Shown here: positions 32,117 through 39,952 of the stretch, piece after piece | How the letters are laid out: each line of letters opens with the position of its first letter | Numbering within the stretch: the stretch's first letter is position 1 | Assembly (NCBI GenBank): GCA_945923775.1 | Contig: CAMELR010000017.1 | Location: 1 to 56,140 of the forward strand | Direction: 5' to 3' | Origin: an uncultured Clostridia bacterium | Lineage (GTDB): Bacteria; Bacillota; Clostridia; Oscillospirales; Ruminococcaceae | DNA: 56,140 nucleotides | Translations under genes and position numbers: made by a program | Notes under the pieces: generated by a model | What the model was told of the DNA's origin: nothing | Seen by the model: only the letters and a program-made list of their open reading frames with translations | The model's database searches: none

Positions 32117-33394
32117 ATGGATATTTACAGAAACACTCTCCAATACGCCAAAATGAACGGCGAACTTGAACAGTACCGCGAAAGCATGAAGCTGAACGAG
32201 GAATGCGGAAAATTCATTCGCCATTCCATTGCTGAAAATTTTCGCAGTAACAGACTTGATGTTCAGCGGATAACAGAAGAAGTCACCGAAAAGTACGGCT
32301 TTGAAAGAGTAATGCTTATGCTTGCGCTCCGCATTGACAGCCTGAACTGGGACGGTCGTGTTGATACAGCCAACAAGGAGTGGGCAGGCAAAATCATTGC
32401 CGGCTATCCAAATGCCGAGGCTGTCAGAAAAGCCGCCGACTGTGCGCTTGAACCTACCCACCCCGTTCTTCTTGATGATGTCGTAAAGACCGTGAGAACA
32501 GCTTTCCGCGAAAACGAGATGAGCAAACCGCGTGAGGTTGAGGGCTATCGGATTATCCAGACAGTCAAAACTCCAAACGCTGAATTTGTACTCGGGCAAA
32601 ACAAGAATATGCCGGAATATTACGTCACCTGGTATAACAATGACCGCAATGGCGGACTTTCCACCGTCTGGGGACACTACTTCACCTCCAACGACCCGAA
32701 GAAAAATCTCCTTTCAGCATACCGCGATTTGTTCACACGCGCGTTATCTGATGTGAATGAGCACGCCGCATTTGAGGAACTCACTCCGCAGATAGGCTCT
32801 ATTATCCGAACCGTCAACGGCGAGGCGGTACGCTTTGAGCTTACCGACGAGGAGCGCAACGGCATTTGGGATATGGTTGAACAACAGAATGTTGAGGATC
32901 ATTTTAGGGAACTTATATGCGAAAACGGGTATGATACAAGCTCCTCCGGCATGGATAAAATAATTGCTGAAATGGCGGCAAAATACCGTGATGATTTCGG
33001 CTACGGAAATGATGATGAATTTTTGGGATATATCAGCGAGCGTGATGATGACATAAAAGAGCTTCACTATTTCGGCATATTCGGTGATGTCTATGTTGAT
33101 AAGAATGATGTTTCAGATTACACGGGGCGAATTATGATCATTCGCCCCGAATACTTCAGCCCGCGGAACTGCACTCCCGAAGAACAGCTGTTCCTTGCTC
33201 AGTCAGGCTCAGGGTGTAATCCCAAAGAATACGGCGGCATGATAAACGGAGTTTTCTTATATGACCGCGAAGAAGCCGCCATTCCCAGCGACATCTTCCT
33301 CGGTGCGATGAAAGAGGAACACATTCCCCTTTGGGCAAAGGAAGCCCGTGAAGATATTGTTGAAGAAGCGAATGAAGAACAGCCGGAAATGTGA
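32117..33394 (+). CDS. DUF3849-type polyvalent ICE protein
   Basis: Encodes 425 aa from the ATG at 32117, behind AAAGGAA. The N-terminal part (about 1-110; ESMKLNEECGKFIRHSIAENF, RVMLMLALRI) matches the DUF3849 pattern seen in conjugative elements of Clostridia. A YodL-like or related small domain may follow (about 130-215, GYRIIQTVKTPNAEFVLGQ). The last third has no assignment. The end EEANEEQPEM is acidic and finishes Glu-Met. DUF3849 and related domains occur in multi-domain proteins thought to be delivered with ICE DNA. It is flanked by palindrome copy 9 and a short acidic gene. Confidence 0.65.
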   Translation: MDIYRNTLQYAKMNGELEQYRESMKLNEECGKFIRHSIAENFRSNRLDVQRITEEVTEKYGFERVMLMLALRIDSLNWDGRVDTANKEWAGKIIAGYPNAEAVRKAADCALEPTHPVLLDDVVKTVRTAFRENEMSKPREVEGYRIIQTVKTPNAEFVLGQNKNMPEYYVTWYNNDRNGGLSTVWGHYFTSNDPKKNLLSAYRDLFTRALSDVNEHAAFEELTPQIGSIIRTVNGEAVRFELTDEERNGIWDMVEQQNVEDHFRELICENGYDTSSSGMDKIIAEMAAKYRDDFGYGNDDEFLGYISERDDDIKELHYFGIFGDVYVDKNDVSDYTGRIMIIRPEYFSPRNCTPEEQLFLAQSGSGCNPKEYGGMINGVFLYDREEAAIPSDIFLGAMKEEHIPLWAKEAREDIVEEANEEQPEM

Positions 33395-33422
33395 CGATCG
33401 CTCATTCGTAAAGGAGAAGAAC

Positions 33423-33656
33423 ATGACAGCTAACAAAACAGCCGAGCTGTTCGAAATTTCACATCACCCTCATTTTGAGAATAAGTTCATCTTGATTGAA
33501 AAAGCCACAGGCGGCATTCTCAAAACAGGCACACGGGAGGAGATTATAGTTTTCTGCTCTGAAAAACTCGCTTCTTCCGCAGATATAGCCGAGCTTGAAG
33601 AAATGATAGATAACTCTGATATGGACGAGGAGCAAGAATTTGAAGCCGAGATGTAG
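33423..33656 (+). CDS. Small acidic protein with EFEAEM tail
   Basis: Encodes 77 aa from the ATG at 33423, behind AAAGGAG. A short beta-rich core (ENKFILIEKATGGILKTGTREEIIVFC) is followed by an acidic tail DMDEEQEFEAEM. The core resembles small ICE domains but is not assignable. The tail is the longest example of the acidic Glu-Met ending shared in this region. Confidence 0.55.
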   Translation: MTANKTAELFEISHHPHFENKFILIEKATGGILKTGTREEIIVFCSEKLASSADIAELEEMIDNSDMDEEQEFEAEM

Positions 33657-33699
33657 CTGAAAATGCGGCAAATCATCTCCCTCAACTCCGCTAATATTT

Positions 33700-33718
33700 C
33701 TGCGACACGATGCCGCAC
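33700..33718. repeat. 19-bp palindrome, copy 10 (variant)
   Basis: CTGCGACACGATGCCGCAC, identical to the copy at 26385, 43 nt after a stop codon and 33 nt before the next start. Confidence 0.85.
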
Positions 33719-33751
33719 CCACAACAGTAAAAATATATAGGAGAAACAATA

Positions 33752-34465
33752 ATGCCAAACCATGTAACCAACATACTCACTTTCAGCGGACCGCAGGAGA
33801 AAATCTCTGCCATGCTCTCTGAAATTCAGTACAATGACAAGCCCGGGACTCTGGATTTCAACAAAATCATTCCCATGCCAGAATCCCTGGAACTGGATTC
33901 CGGGAGCATTACAAACGAAGCGATTTGCGCATACATGACAGCGGTCGATCCCCTTACCTCCGACTATGATGAGGCAGAAAAACTCCCCTTAGATGACTAT
34001 CTGGAGCTTTTGAAAAAGGTAACGGACACAGTTGGAAAGCTGTATAAGGACAGATTGAAAGAAATCACCCCCGAACTTATCCAGCTCGGCAGGCAGTACG
34101 TTGACAACATCAAGCAGTACGGATGTTCGGACTGGTATGGCTGGCGAGTCAATAACTGGGGGACAAAATGGAATTCATACGAAGGCGGCTTCTGCGGAGA
34201 TAATCAGATCATGTTCTGTACCGCGTGGTCACGCCCAGAAGAGATCATTCAGAAGCTGGCGGAAATGTATCCGGACGTTCACATCGAACATCTCTGGGCT
34301 GATGAGGATTACGGATATAACTGCGGACGTTCGCTGTACGACAATGGCTGTCTGACAGAACAGTATATTCCCGACGGCGGGAGCGAAGAAGCAGATGAGC
34401 TTGCAGACAGAGTATTCGAGTATGACCTGCTGGACAATGCTGAGGAATGTGAACCGGAAATGTAA
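33752..34465 (+). CDS. DUF1281/YubB ferredoxin-like-fold protein
   Basis: Encodes 237 aa. It opens MPNHVTNILTFSGP, and further in has GWRVNNWGTKWNSYEGG (about 130-146) and ITMFCTAWSRPEEII-like residues (IMFCTAWSRPEEIIQKLAEMYP), which is the conserved body of the DUF1281/Api92 family found on plasmids and phages. The biochemical role of that family is not known. The protein ends EECEPEM, again the acidic Glu-Met tail. An intrinsic terminator follows 22 nt after the stop. Confidence 0.75.
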   Translation: MPNHVTNILTFSGPQEKISAMLSEIQYNDKPGTLDFNKIIPMPESLELDSGSITNEAICAYMTAVDPLTSDYDEAEKLPLDDYLELLKKVTDTVGKLYKDRLKEITPELIQLGRQYVDNIKQYGCSDWYGWRVNNWGTKWNSYEGGFCGDNQIMFCTAWSRPEEIIQKLAEMYPDVHIEHLWADEDYGYNCGRSLYDNGCLTEQYIPDGGSEEADELADRVFEYDLLDNAEECEPEM

Positions 34466-34486
34466 TGCAGAAACCTAATATCGGCG

Positions 34487-34511
34487 GCGCAGTAATGGAC
34501 TGCGCTTTTTT
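34487..34511 (+). terminator. Intrinsic terminator
   Basis: GCGCAGT and ACTGCGC around a 5-nt loop, then six Ts. It separates the polyvalent-protein block from the genes leading to the transfer operon; the next gene begins 20 nt later. Confidence 0.85.
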
Positions 34512-34531
34512 CATGCCAGAAAGGAATGCTT

Positions 34532-35692
34532 ATGTCAAGCAATGACGAACACAGAAACAAATATCTTCCCTCCCGAAATATGAGCAGTACGCTTCTGCGA
34601 GAAAAGGGATACTACGAAAACGACCTCTATCCCGTTGATATTTCCAAAGTTCCATATTTTCGTTCCAGAGGAATCCTCGTTTTCCGTATTTATCAGGGAA
34701 TGGCGGTTCGTGAGAAAAAATCCCTCGACCCAGACTGCCTGTACGGTATCATCAAGAGCGACTGGGATAAGGTACTCGCCAGAGAATTCGCCCAGCCGAA
34801 AGCATGGGCATCTGACACGGACGCAGAGAAGCGCGGCACGGTACTCATTTTCCACCAGAACAATGAAAGCTCTCTAGTCTATGATCCGGAGGATTACGCC
34901 GCAAGCGCATTCCTCGACCGGAACACGTTCGATATTATTGATGTATTCAAGTCAGATAACATGGACAGCGATCTTGAAAGCGTAGTATTTTCGGCGATAT
35001 ATCAGAACCGGCGGTTCTCGTTGAGAAGCCACGATTGTATGCAGATAGGCGATGTTGCGGCGGCATATGACGTTAACGGAAAACAGGTCGGAGCTTATAT
35101 GCTCGGTTTTCACGGGCTGATAAAGCTCCCGGAATTTGTTCAGAAAAATCATGCGGAGGACAGAAAAGTGAATCACGGAATAACAGAAAACCACCGTCTC
35201 AAAACGATAGAGATAGACAAATACGAACCCGATCCGAAAAAACCCATACACTGCCGCCCGACCGGGCAGATAAGCTATCAGGAGGCATTCGACCAGCTCA
35301 AGGATCACCTTGATTATGTTGGAATGCTCCCGAAGGAATACTTTCAGCTTTCTGCGTTTGTAAAGGATCCGTCAGCCCCTGTTCCGGAAAACTGGCGCGG
35401 ATTCAACAGCGTAGTCATGTTTGGAGGAAGCGAGGGCATCTGCCTTGAAATTTACCTCAATACAGACAACAGCGCTCAGAGCTTTGCAACAGGCAAAACG
35501 CTGGATTCATCTACCGAGAGCTTCATCTGGCTTTCCAGAATTGCGGCGGAATGCAACCTCATGCTTAACGGAAACGGCTGTGAGATGTATCTTCCCGATG
35601 ATGTTGAGAAATTCCTTGAAGATAAGGCAAGATTAGAAGCCGAGGAAGCATACAGACAGGAACAATCAGATTCCGATGACTGTGAGGTGTAA
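34532..35692 (+). CDS. YodL-like hypothetical ICE protein with acidic tail
   Basis: Encodes 386 aa from the ATG at 34532; an ATG 6 nt upstream is too close to AAAGGA. The N-terminal part (about 30-110; VPYFRSRGILVFRIYQG) is compatible with a YodL-type domain and is followed by another alpha/beta region (about 115-220). The last third (about 240-370) is unassigned. It ends QSDSDDCEV, acidic with a terminal Glu-Val. The 72-aa HTH gene starts 2 nt after its stop. It belongs to the set of possible delivered proteins by tail and context only. Confidence 0.55.
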   Translation: MSSNDEHRNKYLPSRNMSSTLLREKGYYENDLYPVDISKVPYFRSRGILVFRIYQGMAVREKKSLDPDCLYGIIKSDWDKVLAREFAQPKAWASDTDAEKRGTVLIFHQNNESSLVYDPEDYAASAFLDRNTFDIIDVFKSDNMDSDLESVVFSAIYQNRRFSLRSHDCMQIGDVAAAYDVNGKQVGAYMLGFHGLIKLPEFVQKNHAEDRKVNHGITENHRLKTIEIDKYEPDPKKPIHCRPTGQISYQEAFDQLKDHLDYVGMLPKEYFQLSAFVKDPSAPVPENWRGFNSVVMFGGSEGICLEIYLNTDNSAQSFATGKTLDSSTESFIWLSRIAAECNLMLNGNGCEMYLPDDVEKFLEDKARLEAEEAYRQEQSDSDDCEV

Positions 35693-35694
35693 TA

Positions 35695-35913
35695 TTGAAC
35701 AGGACAAAGATAAAGGAACTCCGGCAGGCGCACGGGTACACCATGCAGGATCTCTCAAAGCTGGTGGGCGTATCCGAAGCCACCATTTCGCGCTGGGAAA
35801 GCGGACAGATACAGAATATGAGGAGCCATAACCTGATGAAGACAGCGTCTGCGCTCCATACAACTCCGGCAGAGATTGCCGGAAACAGATTTTTGAGGAG
35901 GATACAGCCGTGA
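35695..35913 (+). CDS. XRE-family helix-turn-helix regulator
   Basis: Encodes 72 aa from a TTG start with GAGGTG upstream. It is a complete Cro/C1-type HTH: MNRTKIKELRQAHGYTMQDL, LVGVSEATISRWESGQ (about residues 24-39) and a short helix pair. It stands at the head of the coupling-protein/transfer genes and overlaps the next gene by GTGA, so it is well placed to control transfer gene expression. No operator is evident next to it. Confidence 0.85.
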   Translation: MNRTKIKELRQAHGYTMQDLSKLVGVSEATISRWESGQIQNMRSHNLMKTASALHTTPAEIAGNRFLRRIQP

Positions 35914-36725
35914 CCAATCATGGAAGATTATGCGATTTCAGCTTTTATGTCACCAGCCTTGATACTCAGCGGCATTATGCGGAAGTCGGCGCTCCGGCAA
36001 AAGAACTGTCACTCTTGCAGGCTGTTTCCGAGTTTTACAAGCAATGTGGAGAAAATCCTCCCACAGTAAATACAATGCTCGGCGTGGAATACCGCACCGA
36101 CCATAAAGAGCTTGATCCTATCGGCATAGGCGCGGCAGACCTGCTTCAAAGAGTAAACGGTCAGCTTATCATGCCAAAGGATTACGAGCGCTCGGAGATA
36201 CTATCACAGGAAAAGCTGATTTCGGTAAACGCAGTCAGCTTTCTGCGGCAGCAGCGTGAGCGTTTCTATGAAATGAGCGATAAATACACTATCGAGTGCG
36301 CCAAAGCCCTTTCAGCAAAGCTCCCAGAAATAGTCGAAAACCAGGAGAAATGCGTGGAGGTCATGTCACAGCTTGCGGGTGAATACGGAGCTGAACGGTG
36401 CAGGGTTATTCTCGCAAACGAAACCTACGGAAACGCTTCACAGCTTCTTTCCCCGGAAACGGCGGATTATCTTGAAGAAGTCCGTGACAAGTATGATGAC
36501 AGGTTTCGGATAAACGCTACACCGCAGGCTTTGGAACAGCTGACAAATGCGCTCCGCAGTCTGGAGGGGCTTTCCGAGACTGAAACCAAGCTGTACCATG
36601 CCGGACTTGTGAACGGCGACAGCAGGCAGGTGCGGAGCGAGTCTGAGCAGGTGAAAACCGAGATAGAACACCACAACACCCTTGAAAATCAGGGGCTTGT
36701 TTCAGATGATCAATGGTCGCTGTAA
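35910..36725 (+). CDS. DUF3849-like helical protein
   Basis: Encodes 271 aa from GTG behind GGAGGA. The middle (about 100-170; SVNAVSFLRQQRERFYEMSDKYTIECAKALSAKLPEIV) is a helical region of the DUF3849 type, also seen at the start of the 425-aa protein. The N-terminal part (about 1-95) is a separate small alpha/beta domain (DFSFYVTSLDTQRHYAE). It ends DDQWSL, without the Glu-Met tail. It precedes the VirD4 gene by 39 nt and may be part of the transfer operon. Confidence 0.55.
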   Translation: MTNHGRLCDFSFYVTSLDTQRHYAEVGAPAKELSLLQAVSEFYKQCGENPPTVNTMLGVEYRTDHKELDPIGIGAADLLQRVNGQLIMPKDYERSEILSQEKLISVNAVSFLRQQRERFYEMSDKYTIECAKALSAKLPEIVENQEKCVEVMSQLAGEYGAERCRVILANETYGNASQLLSPETADYLEEVRDKYDDRFRINATPQALEQLTNALRSLEGLSETETKLYHAGLVNGDSRQVRSESEQVKTEIEHHNTLENQGLVSDDQWSL

Positions 36726-36764
36726 TGGGAAAATTCACGTTTTGCCTGCGATAGGAGGTATCTA

Positions 36765-38822
36765 TTGAACAAAAAAATAAGCTATCGCATTCCTGTCTGC
36801 ATTTTCATCTTTGTTTTCGGCAGTATCACGGCTCTGCTTTTCGCAAATATGCTGAATGACGTGCTGACAGTTGGAGAACTCTCGACAAATTTGATGGATT
36901 TCTCGGCGCTCATCGGTAATTTGTTCAAACAGGAGAAGCTCGGAAAGCTGTTTCTTCTGCTGGAAGCGCTTGTAGTTTTGCTCTGCGCCGTGTATTTCGT
37001 ATGTGCGGAGCGTTCCTATCAGGCAGATACATACCAAGTGACCGACAACATCTGCGTTCCCGTGCCATACGGGCAGGGACAGCACGGCACGGCGTGGTTT
37101 ATGTCGGAGAAGCAGAAAAAATCCTGCTTCCATTATGCTGAGATCTCGCAGAGAAACGGGGTGATCGCCGCACTTATCGAACAGGGCAGGAAACGCTATG
37201 AAGCAATCGAAAACGGTATTGAATTCGTCCCGGAAGCAATCGACACAACATCGCTGACGATAGACGGCGGAATTGCCGTTTCCCATGAGCTGGCGCAGTT
37301 TAAGGAGTACATCGTCTGCATTATCGACGATGTTCACATTCTCATTATCGGCGCTACCCGAAGCGGAAAAACACGCTGTCTGGTAATCCAGTCTATTTGT
37401 ACGCTGGCGCTTGCCGGCGAGGGAATAGTCGTCAACGACCCAAAGGGAGAACTGTATCATTATATGCACAGTTTCCTTGAAAGCATGGACTACACCGTCC
37501 ATGTGGTGGATTTCAACAACCCGAAAAAATCCGACCGCTACAATCCTCTCCAGATGATAATCGACGCGGTGAACGAAAACCGGATAGACGACGCGCAGAC
37601 CTACGCATGGGATTTTGTGACGTTCCTTGTGGAGAAGAACGAGCATTCCGAACCTATTTGGTCAAACGGCGAGATGTCTGTTATTGCGGCGGCGGTAATG
37701 TGCGTAGTATACGACAATAAGGATCACCCTGAATACCAGAATTTAACTAACGTGTATAATTTCATTGCGAATATGTGCAAGCCCGTAAACAAAGTCCTGC
37801 CCATTGACGCATATATGGATAAACTGCCCGACTCCCACCCGGCGAAGAAGCTCATGGCAATCGCCAAGCTCGCACCGGACAAGATGGGCGGTTCTTTTTA
37901 TACGGCGGCGCTTACGACATTAAGGCTGTTCATCACCAATGATATTTACAACATGACTAAGGAATCGGAATTCTCGCTTTCGGACGTGGGAGCAAAGCCT
38001 AAGCAGGCGCTTTTCTTCATTCTGCCCGACCAGAAAACCACCTACTATCCCATTGTCACGCTGTTGGTATCACAGCAGTATGAGCAGTTGGTAACATACG
38101 CCAAGAAATGCGGCAACAGGCTCCCTCATCGTGTGAATTACATTCTTGATGAGTTCGGAAACTTTGCCGCAATTTCTGATTTTCAGACCAAAATGACCGT
38201 TGCAGGCGGGTACGGAATACGCTGGAATCTGTTCATTCAGGATTTCAACCAGCTTGTGGACAAGTACGGGCAGGAGGTCGCAAAAATCATTCAGGGCAAC
38301 TGCCATTACTGGATATACCTTCATTCGCAGGACAATTCCACGAATGAGGAGATCTCCAAAAGCATGGGTAGATACACCACTTCGACCTATTCGCTGGGCG
38401 GCTCTACTCAAAGATATTCCGCACCGTCCAGCTCGGCTAATATACAGCTTTCAGAGCGCAGTCTGCTCAATCCGGACGAGGTGGCGAAGATACAGCGCCC
38501 GTATCAGCTTGTGCTTTCTGCGGATGCGCCGGCGGTAATGTATTCGCCGGATATATCTAAATGGACGTTCAATACAATGCTTGGACTGGGAAATAAGGAG
38601 CATAATACCAAGCTGATAGACCTTGATGAAAAGCTCCGCCCGGAGCGCGGCGGAATGTCCACACAACAGAACTTATGGAAACCGTGGGAGGAGCAAACGG
38701 AGAGCATTTCAGAGCGCACACGTTCGATTTCCGAACAGCATTCGGAAAGACTTCTGCATACTCCCCCTCACGCAGTCCTAAGTAATAAACCACCATATTT
38801 CAGAAGAGGAGGGATAGAATGA
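36765..38822 (+). CDS. virD4: VirD4/TraG type IV coupling protein
   Basis: Encodes 685 aa; TTG start behind AGGAGG. Two N-terminal membrane segments (about 5-28 and 61-82) are followed by the ATPase: Walker A IIGATRSGKTRCL (about 197-209), VVNDPKGELY (about 225-234) and Walker B NYILDEFGNFA (about 458-468). As coupling protein it links the relaxase-DNA complex to the channel and drives DNA translocation. The next gene overlaps its stop by ATGA, which ties it to the VirB2-like gene and the transfer operon. Confidence 0.93.
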   Translation: MNKKISYRIPVCIFIFVFGSITALLFANMLNDVLTVGELSTNLMDFSALIGNLFKQEKLGKLFLLLEALVVLLCAVYFVCAERSYQADTYQVTDNICVPVPYGQGQHGTAWFMSEKQKKSCFHYAEISQRNGVIAALIEQGRKRYEAIENGIEFVPEAIDTTSLTIDGGIAVSHELAQFKEYIVCIIDDVHILIIGATRSGKTRCLVIQSICTLALAGEGIVVNDPKGELYHYMHSFLESMDYTVHVVDFNNPKKSDRYNPLQMIIDAVNENRIDDAQTYAWDFVTFLVEKNEHSEPIWSNGEMSVIAAAVMCVVYDNKDHPEYQNLTNVYNFIANMCKPVNKVLPIDAYMDKLPDSHPAKKLMAIAKLAPDKMGGSFYTAALTTLRLFITNDIYNMTKESEFSLSDVGAKPKQALFFILPDQKTTYYPIVTLLVSQQYEQLVTYAKKCGNRLPHRVNYILDEFGNFAAISDFQTKMTVAGGYGIRWNLFIQDFNQLVDKYGQEVAKIIQGNCHYWIYLHSQDNSTNEEISKSMGRYTTSTYSLGGSTQRYSAPSSSANIQLSERSLLNPDEVAKIQRPYQLVLSADAPAVMYSPDISKWTFNTMLGLGNKEHNTKLIDLDEKLRPERGGMSTQQNLWKPWEEQTESISERTRSISEQHSERLLHTPPHAVLSNKPPYFRRGGIE

Positions 38823-39157
38823 ACAAGCTGAAAAAGGCTGTAATGGCAGTAACTGCCGCTGTTGCATCTGCGGCATTGACCATCACCGCAGGCGCGGAGG
38901 AAGCCGGCGGCGCTCTTGCCGCTTCAAAGGCAGTCACAGGCACAAAGGCTCTGCTGGGCGACATCTCCAACATACTGCTGGTAGTTGCTCCGCTGGTAGG
39001 CACGGCATGTATCGTGTATTTCGCGGTGCGCCACGGTGCGGCAGATGAAATGGATCAGAAAAAGTGGAAACAGCGCATTATCGTTTCGGCAGTATCCATT
39101 GTCGTTGCGGTGGTTGCTTCAGCGCTCATCAATGTGCTTGTAAGCTACTATCAGTAA
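38819..39157 (+). CDS. VirB2/TrbC-like small membrane protein
   Basis: Encodes 112 aa. A cleavable signal peptide (to about residue 26, ITAGAEE) precedes two hydrophobic segments (about 48-66 and 87-108) joined by a charged loop HGAADEMDQKKWKQR. This two-helix design is that of VirB2/TrbC-type conjugative pilin or channel subunits in Gram-positive systems. It overlaps virD4 by ATGA. Confidence 0.65.
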   Translation: MNKLKKAVMAVTAAVASAALTITAGAEEAGGALAASKAVTGTKALLGDISNILLVVAPLVGTACIVYFAVRHGAADEMDQKKWKQRIIVSAVSIVVAVVASALINVLVSYYQ

Positions 39158-39170
39158 GAAAGGATAAATC

Positions 39171-39203
39171 ATGAGATACACATCTGGACAGCCGCCCGGC
39201 TGA
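39171..39203 (+). CDS. Possible 10-aa leader peptide
   Basis: The frame MRYTSGQPPG has AAAGGA 7 nt before its ATG. Its end codes for Pro-Pro-Gly and overlaps a CAGCC/GGCTG hairpin. It lies 42 nt before the SpoVG-like gene. It might be a ribosome-stalling leader; equally it may be noise. Confidence 0.2.
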   Translation: MRYTSGQPPG

Positions 39204-39245
39204 AAAATCCATCCCATACAACAACATTATTCGAGGAGGACAACC

Positions 39246-39611
39246 ATGACTGTAACCTGCGATCCCAAGAGCGTCCGCATTTCAGCCGGACAGAACAATC
39301 ACCTTGCTACGGCAAGCATTACCCTTGACAACGCTTTTGTTGTCCGCAACATCAACATCATGAACTGCACAAAGGGCGTTTTCGTTTCCATGCCCAGCCA
39401 GAAGGGCGTTGACGGAGAGGGCAACACCAAGTATTACGACACCGCGTTCCCTCTCAGCAAGGAACTCAGAGATGAACTCAGCAACGTGGTGCTTAACGCA
39501 TATCAGCAGAAGCTGAACGAGCTTCAGAACTGCGCTTCACGCCGCGATACTCAGTCCTATGGCGCAGGTGCGCCCGCACAGGACGACGACTATGCTAACG
39601 AAATGTTTTAA
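39246..39611 (+). CDS. SpoVG-family regulator
   Basis: Encodes 121 aa behind GAGGAGG. HLATASITLDNAFVVRNINIMN and GVFVSMPSQKGVDGEGNTKYYDTAFPL, given in parts, match SpoVG from end to end, with a short extra C-terminus. SpoVG proteins bind nucleic acid and act as global regulators in Firmicutes. The copy here is inside the transfer operon, between the VirB2-like and pilin-like genes, suggesting dedicated control of transfer. It ends DDDYANEMF, similar to the acidic tail of the presumed delivered proteins. Confidence 0.85.
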   Translation: MTVTCDPKSVRISAGQNNHLATASITLDNAFVVRNINIMNCTKGVFVSMPSQKGVDGEGNTKYYDTAFPLSKELRDELSNVVLNAYQQKLNELQNCASRRDTQSYGAGAPAQDDDYANEMF

Positions 39612-39629
39612 TTACAGGAGGAACATACT

Positions 39630-39881
39630 ATGAAGAACATCAAGAACAGAATTTCTTTCAAGGCACTCATGCTCCGCGAGGCGGCAAAGGAAAAGGCTCT
39701 TGCACTCAAGGCAAAGGCACTCGACACCACCGGCGAGGGCTACGTTGACACCGCGGTAAAGATCATCATCGCAGTAGTGATCGGCGCTCTGCTCATGGCT
39801 GGACTTGTCGCTCTTTTCAATGACGTGATCATGCCCAGAGTAAACACCGAGGTTACTGAGCTTTTCGATGCCGCAGGCTGA
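39630..39881 (+). CDS. DUF6133-like pilin candidate
   Basis: Encodes 83 aa. A basic leader (about 1-33) ends in TTG, then EGYVD, then a single hydrophobic helix (about 41-62, VKIIIAVVIGALLMAGLVAL), then a short polar tail. If cut after Gly the mature protein has Asp at +5, where type IV pilins have Glu. The size and layout match Flp/type IVc major pilins. A TadV-like prepilin peptidase is encoded 1.5 kb downstream. DUF6133 proteins are usual in such ICE operons but their role is not established. Confidence 0.65.
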   Translation: MKNIKNRISFKALMLREAAKEKALALKAKALDTTGEGYVDTAVKIIIAVVIGALLMAGLVALFNDVIMPRVNTEVTELFDAAG

Positions 39882-39906
39882 TCCCGCCTGACACATCACC
39901 GCCGGA

Positions 39907-39925
39907 GTGCGGCACAGCGCCGCAC
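39907..39925. repeat. Divergent 19-bp palindrome copy 11
   Basis: GTGCGGCACAGCGCCGCAC, 25 nt after a stop codon and before the TrbL-like gene. It keeps the arm layout but has G for A in the left arm and matching change in the right arm, as if pairing is conserved. Confidence 0.55.
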
Positions 39926-39952
39926 TCTGTTCGGGTGGTATGGAGGTAGAGC

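Noticed and set aside
25303-33718. Regular palindromic repeats as a CRISPR array
   Set aside because: The copies are separated by whole genes at irregular distances, there are no equal spacers and no cas genes.
36762-37646. 294-aa minus-strand frame opposite virD4
   Set aside because: The plus strand carries the coupling protein with Walker A and membrane segments; the minus frame has no ribosome site or motif.
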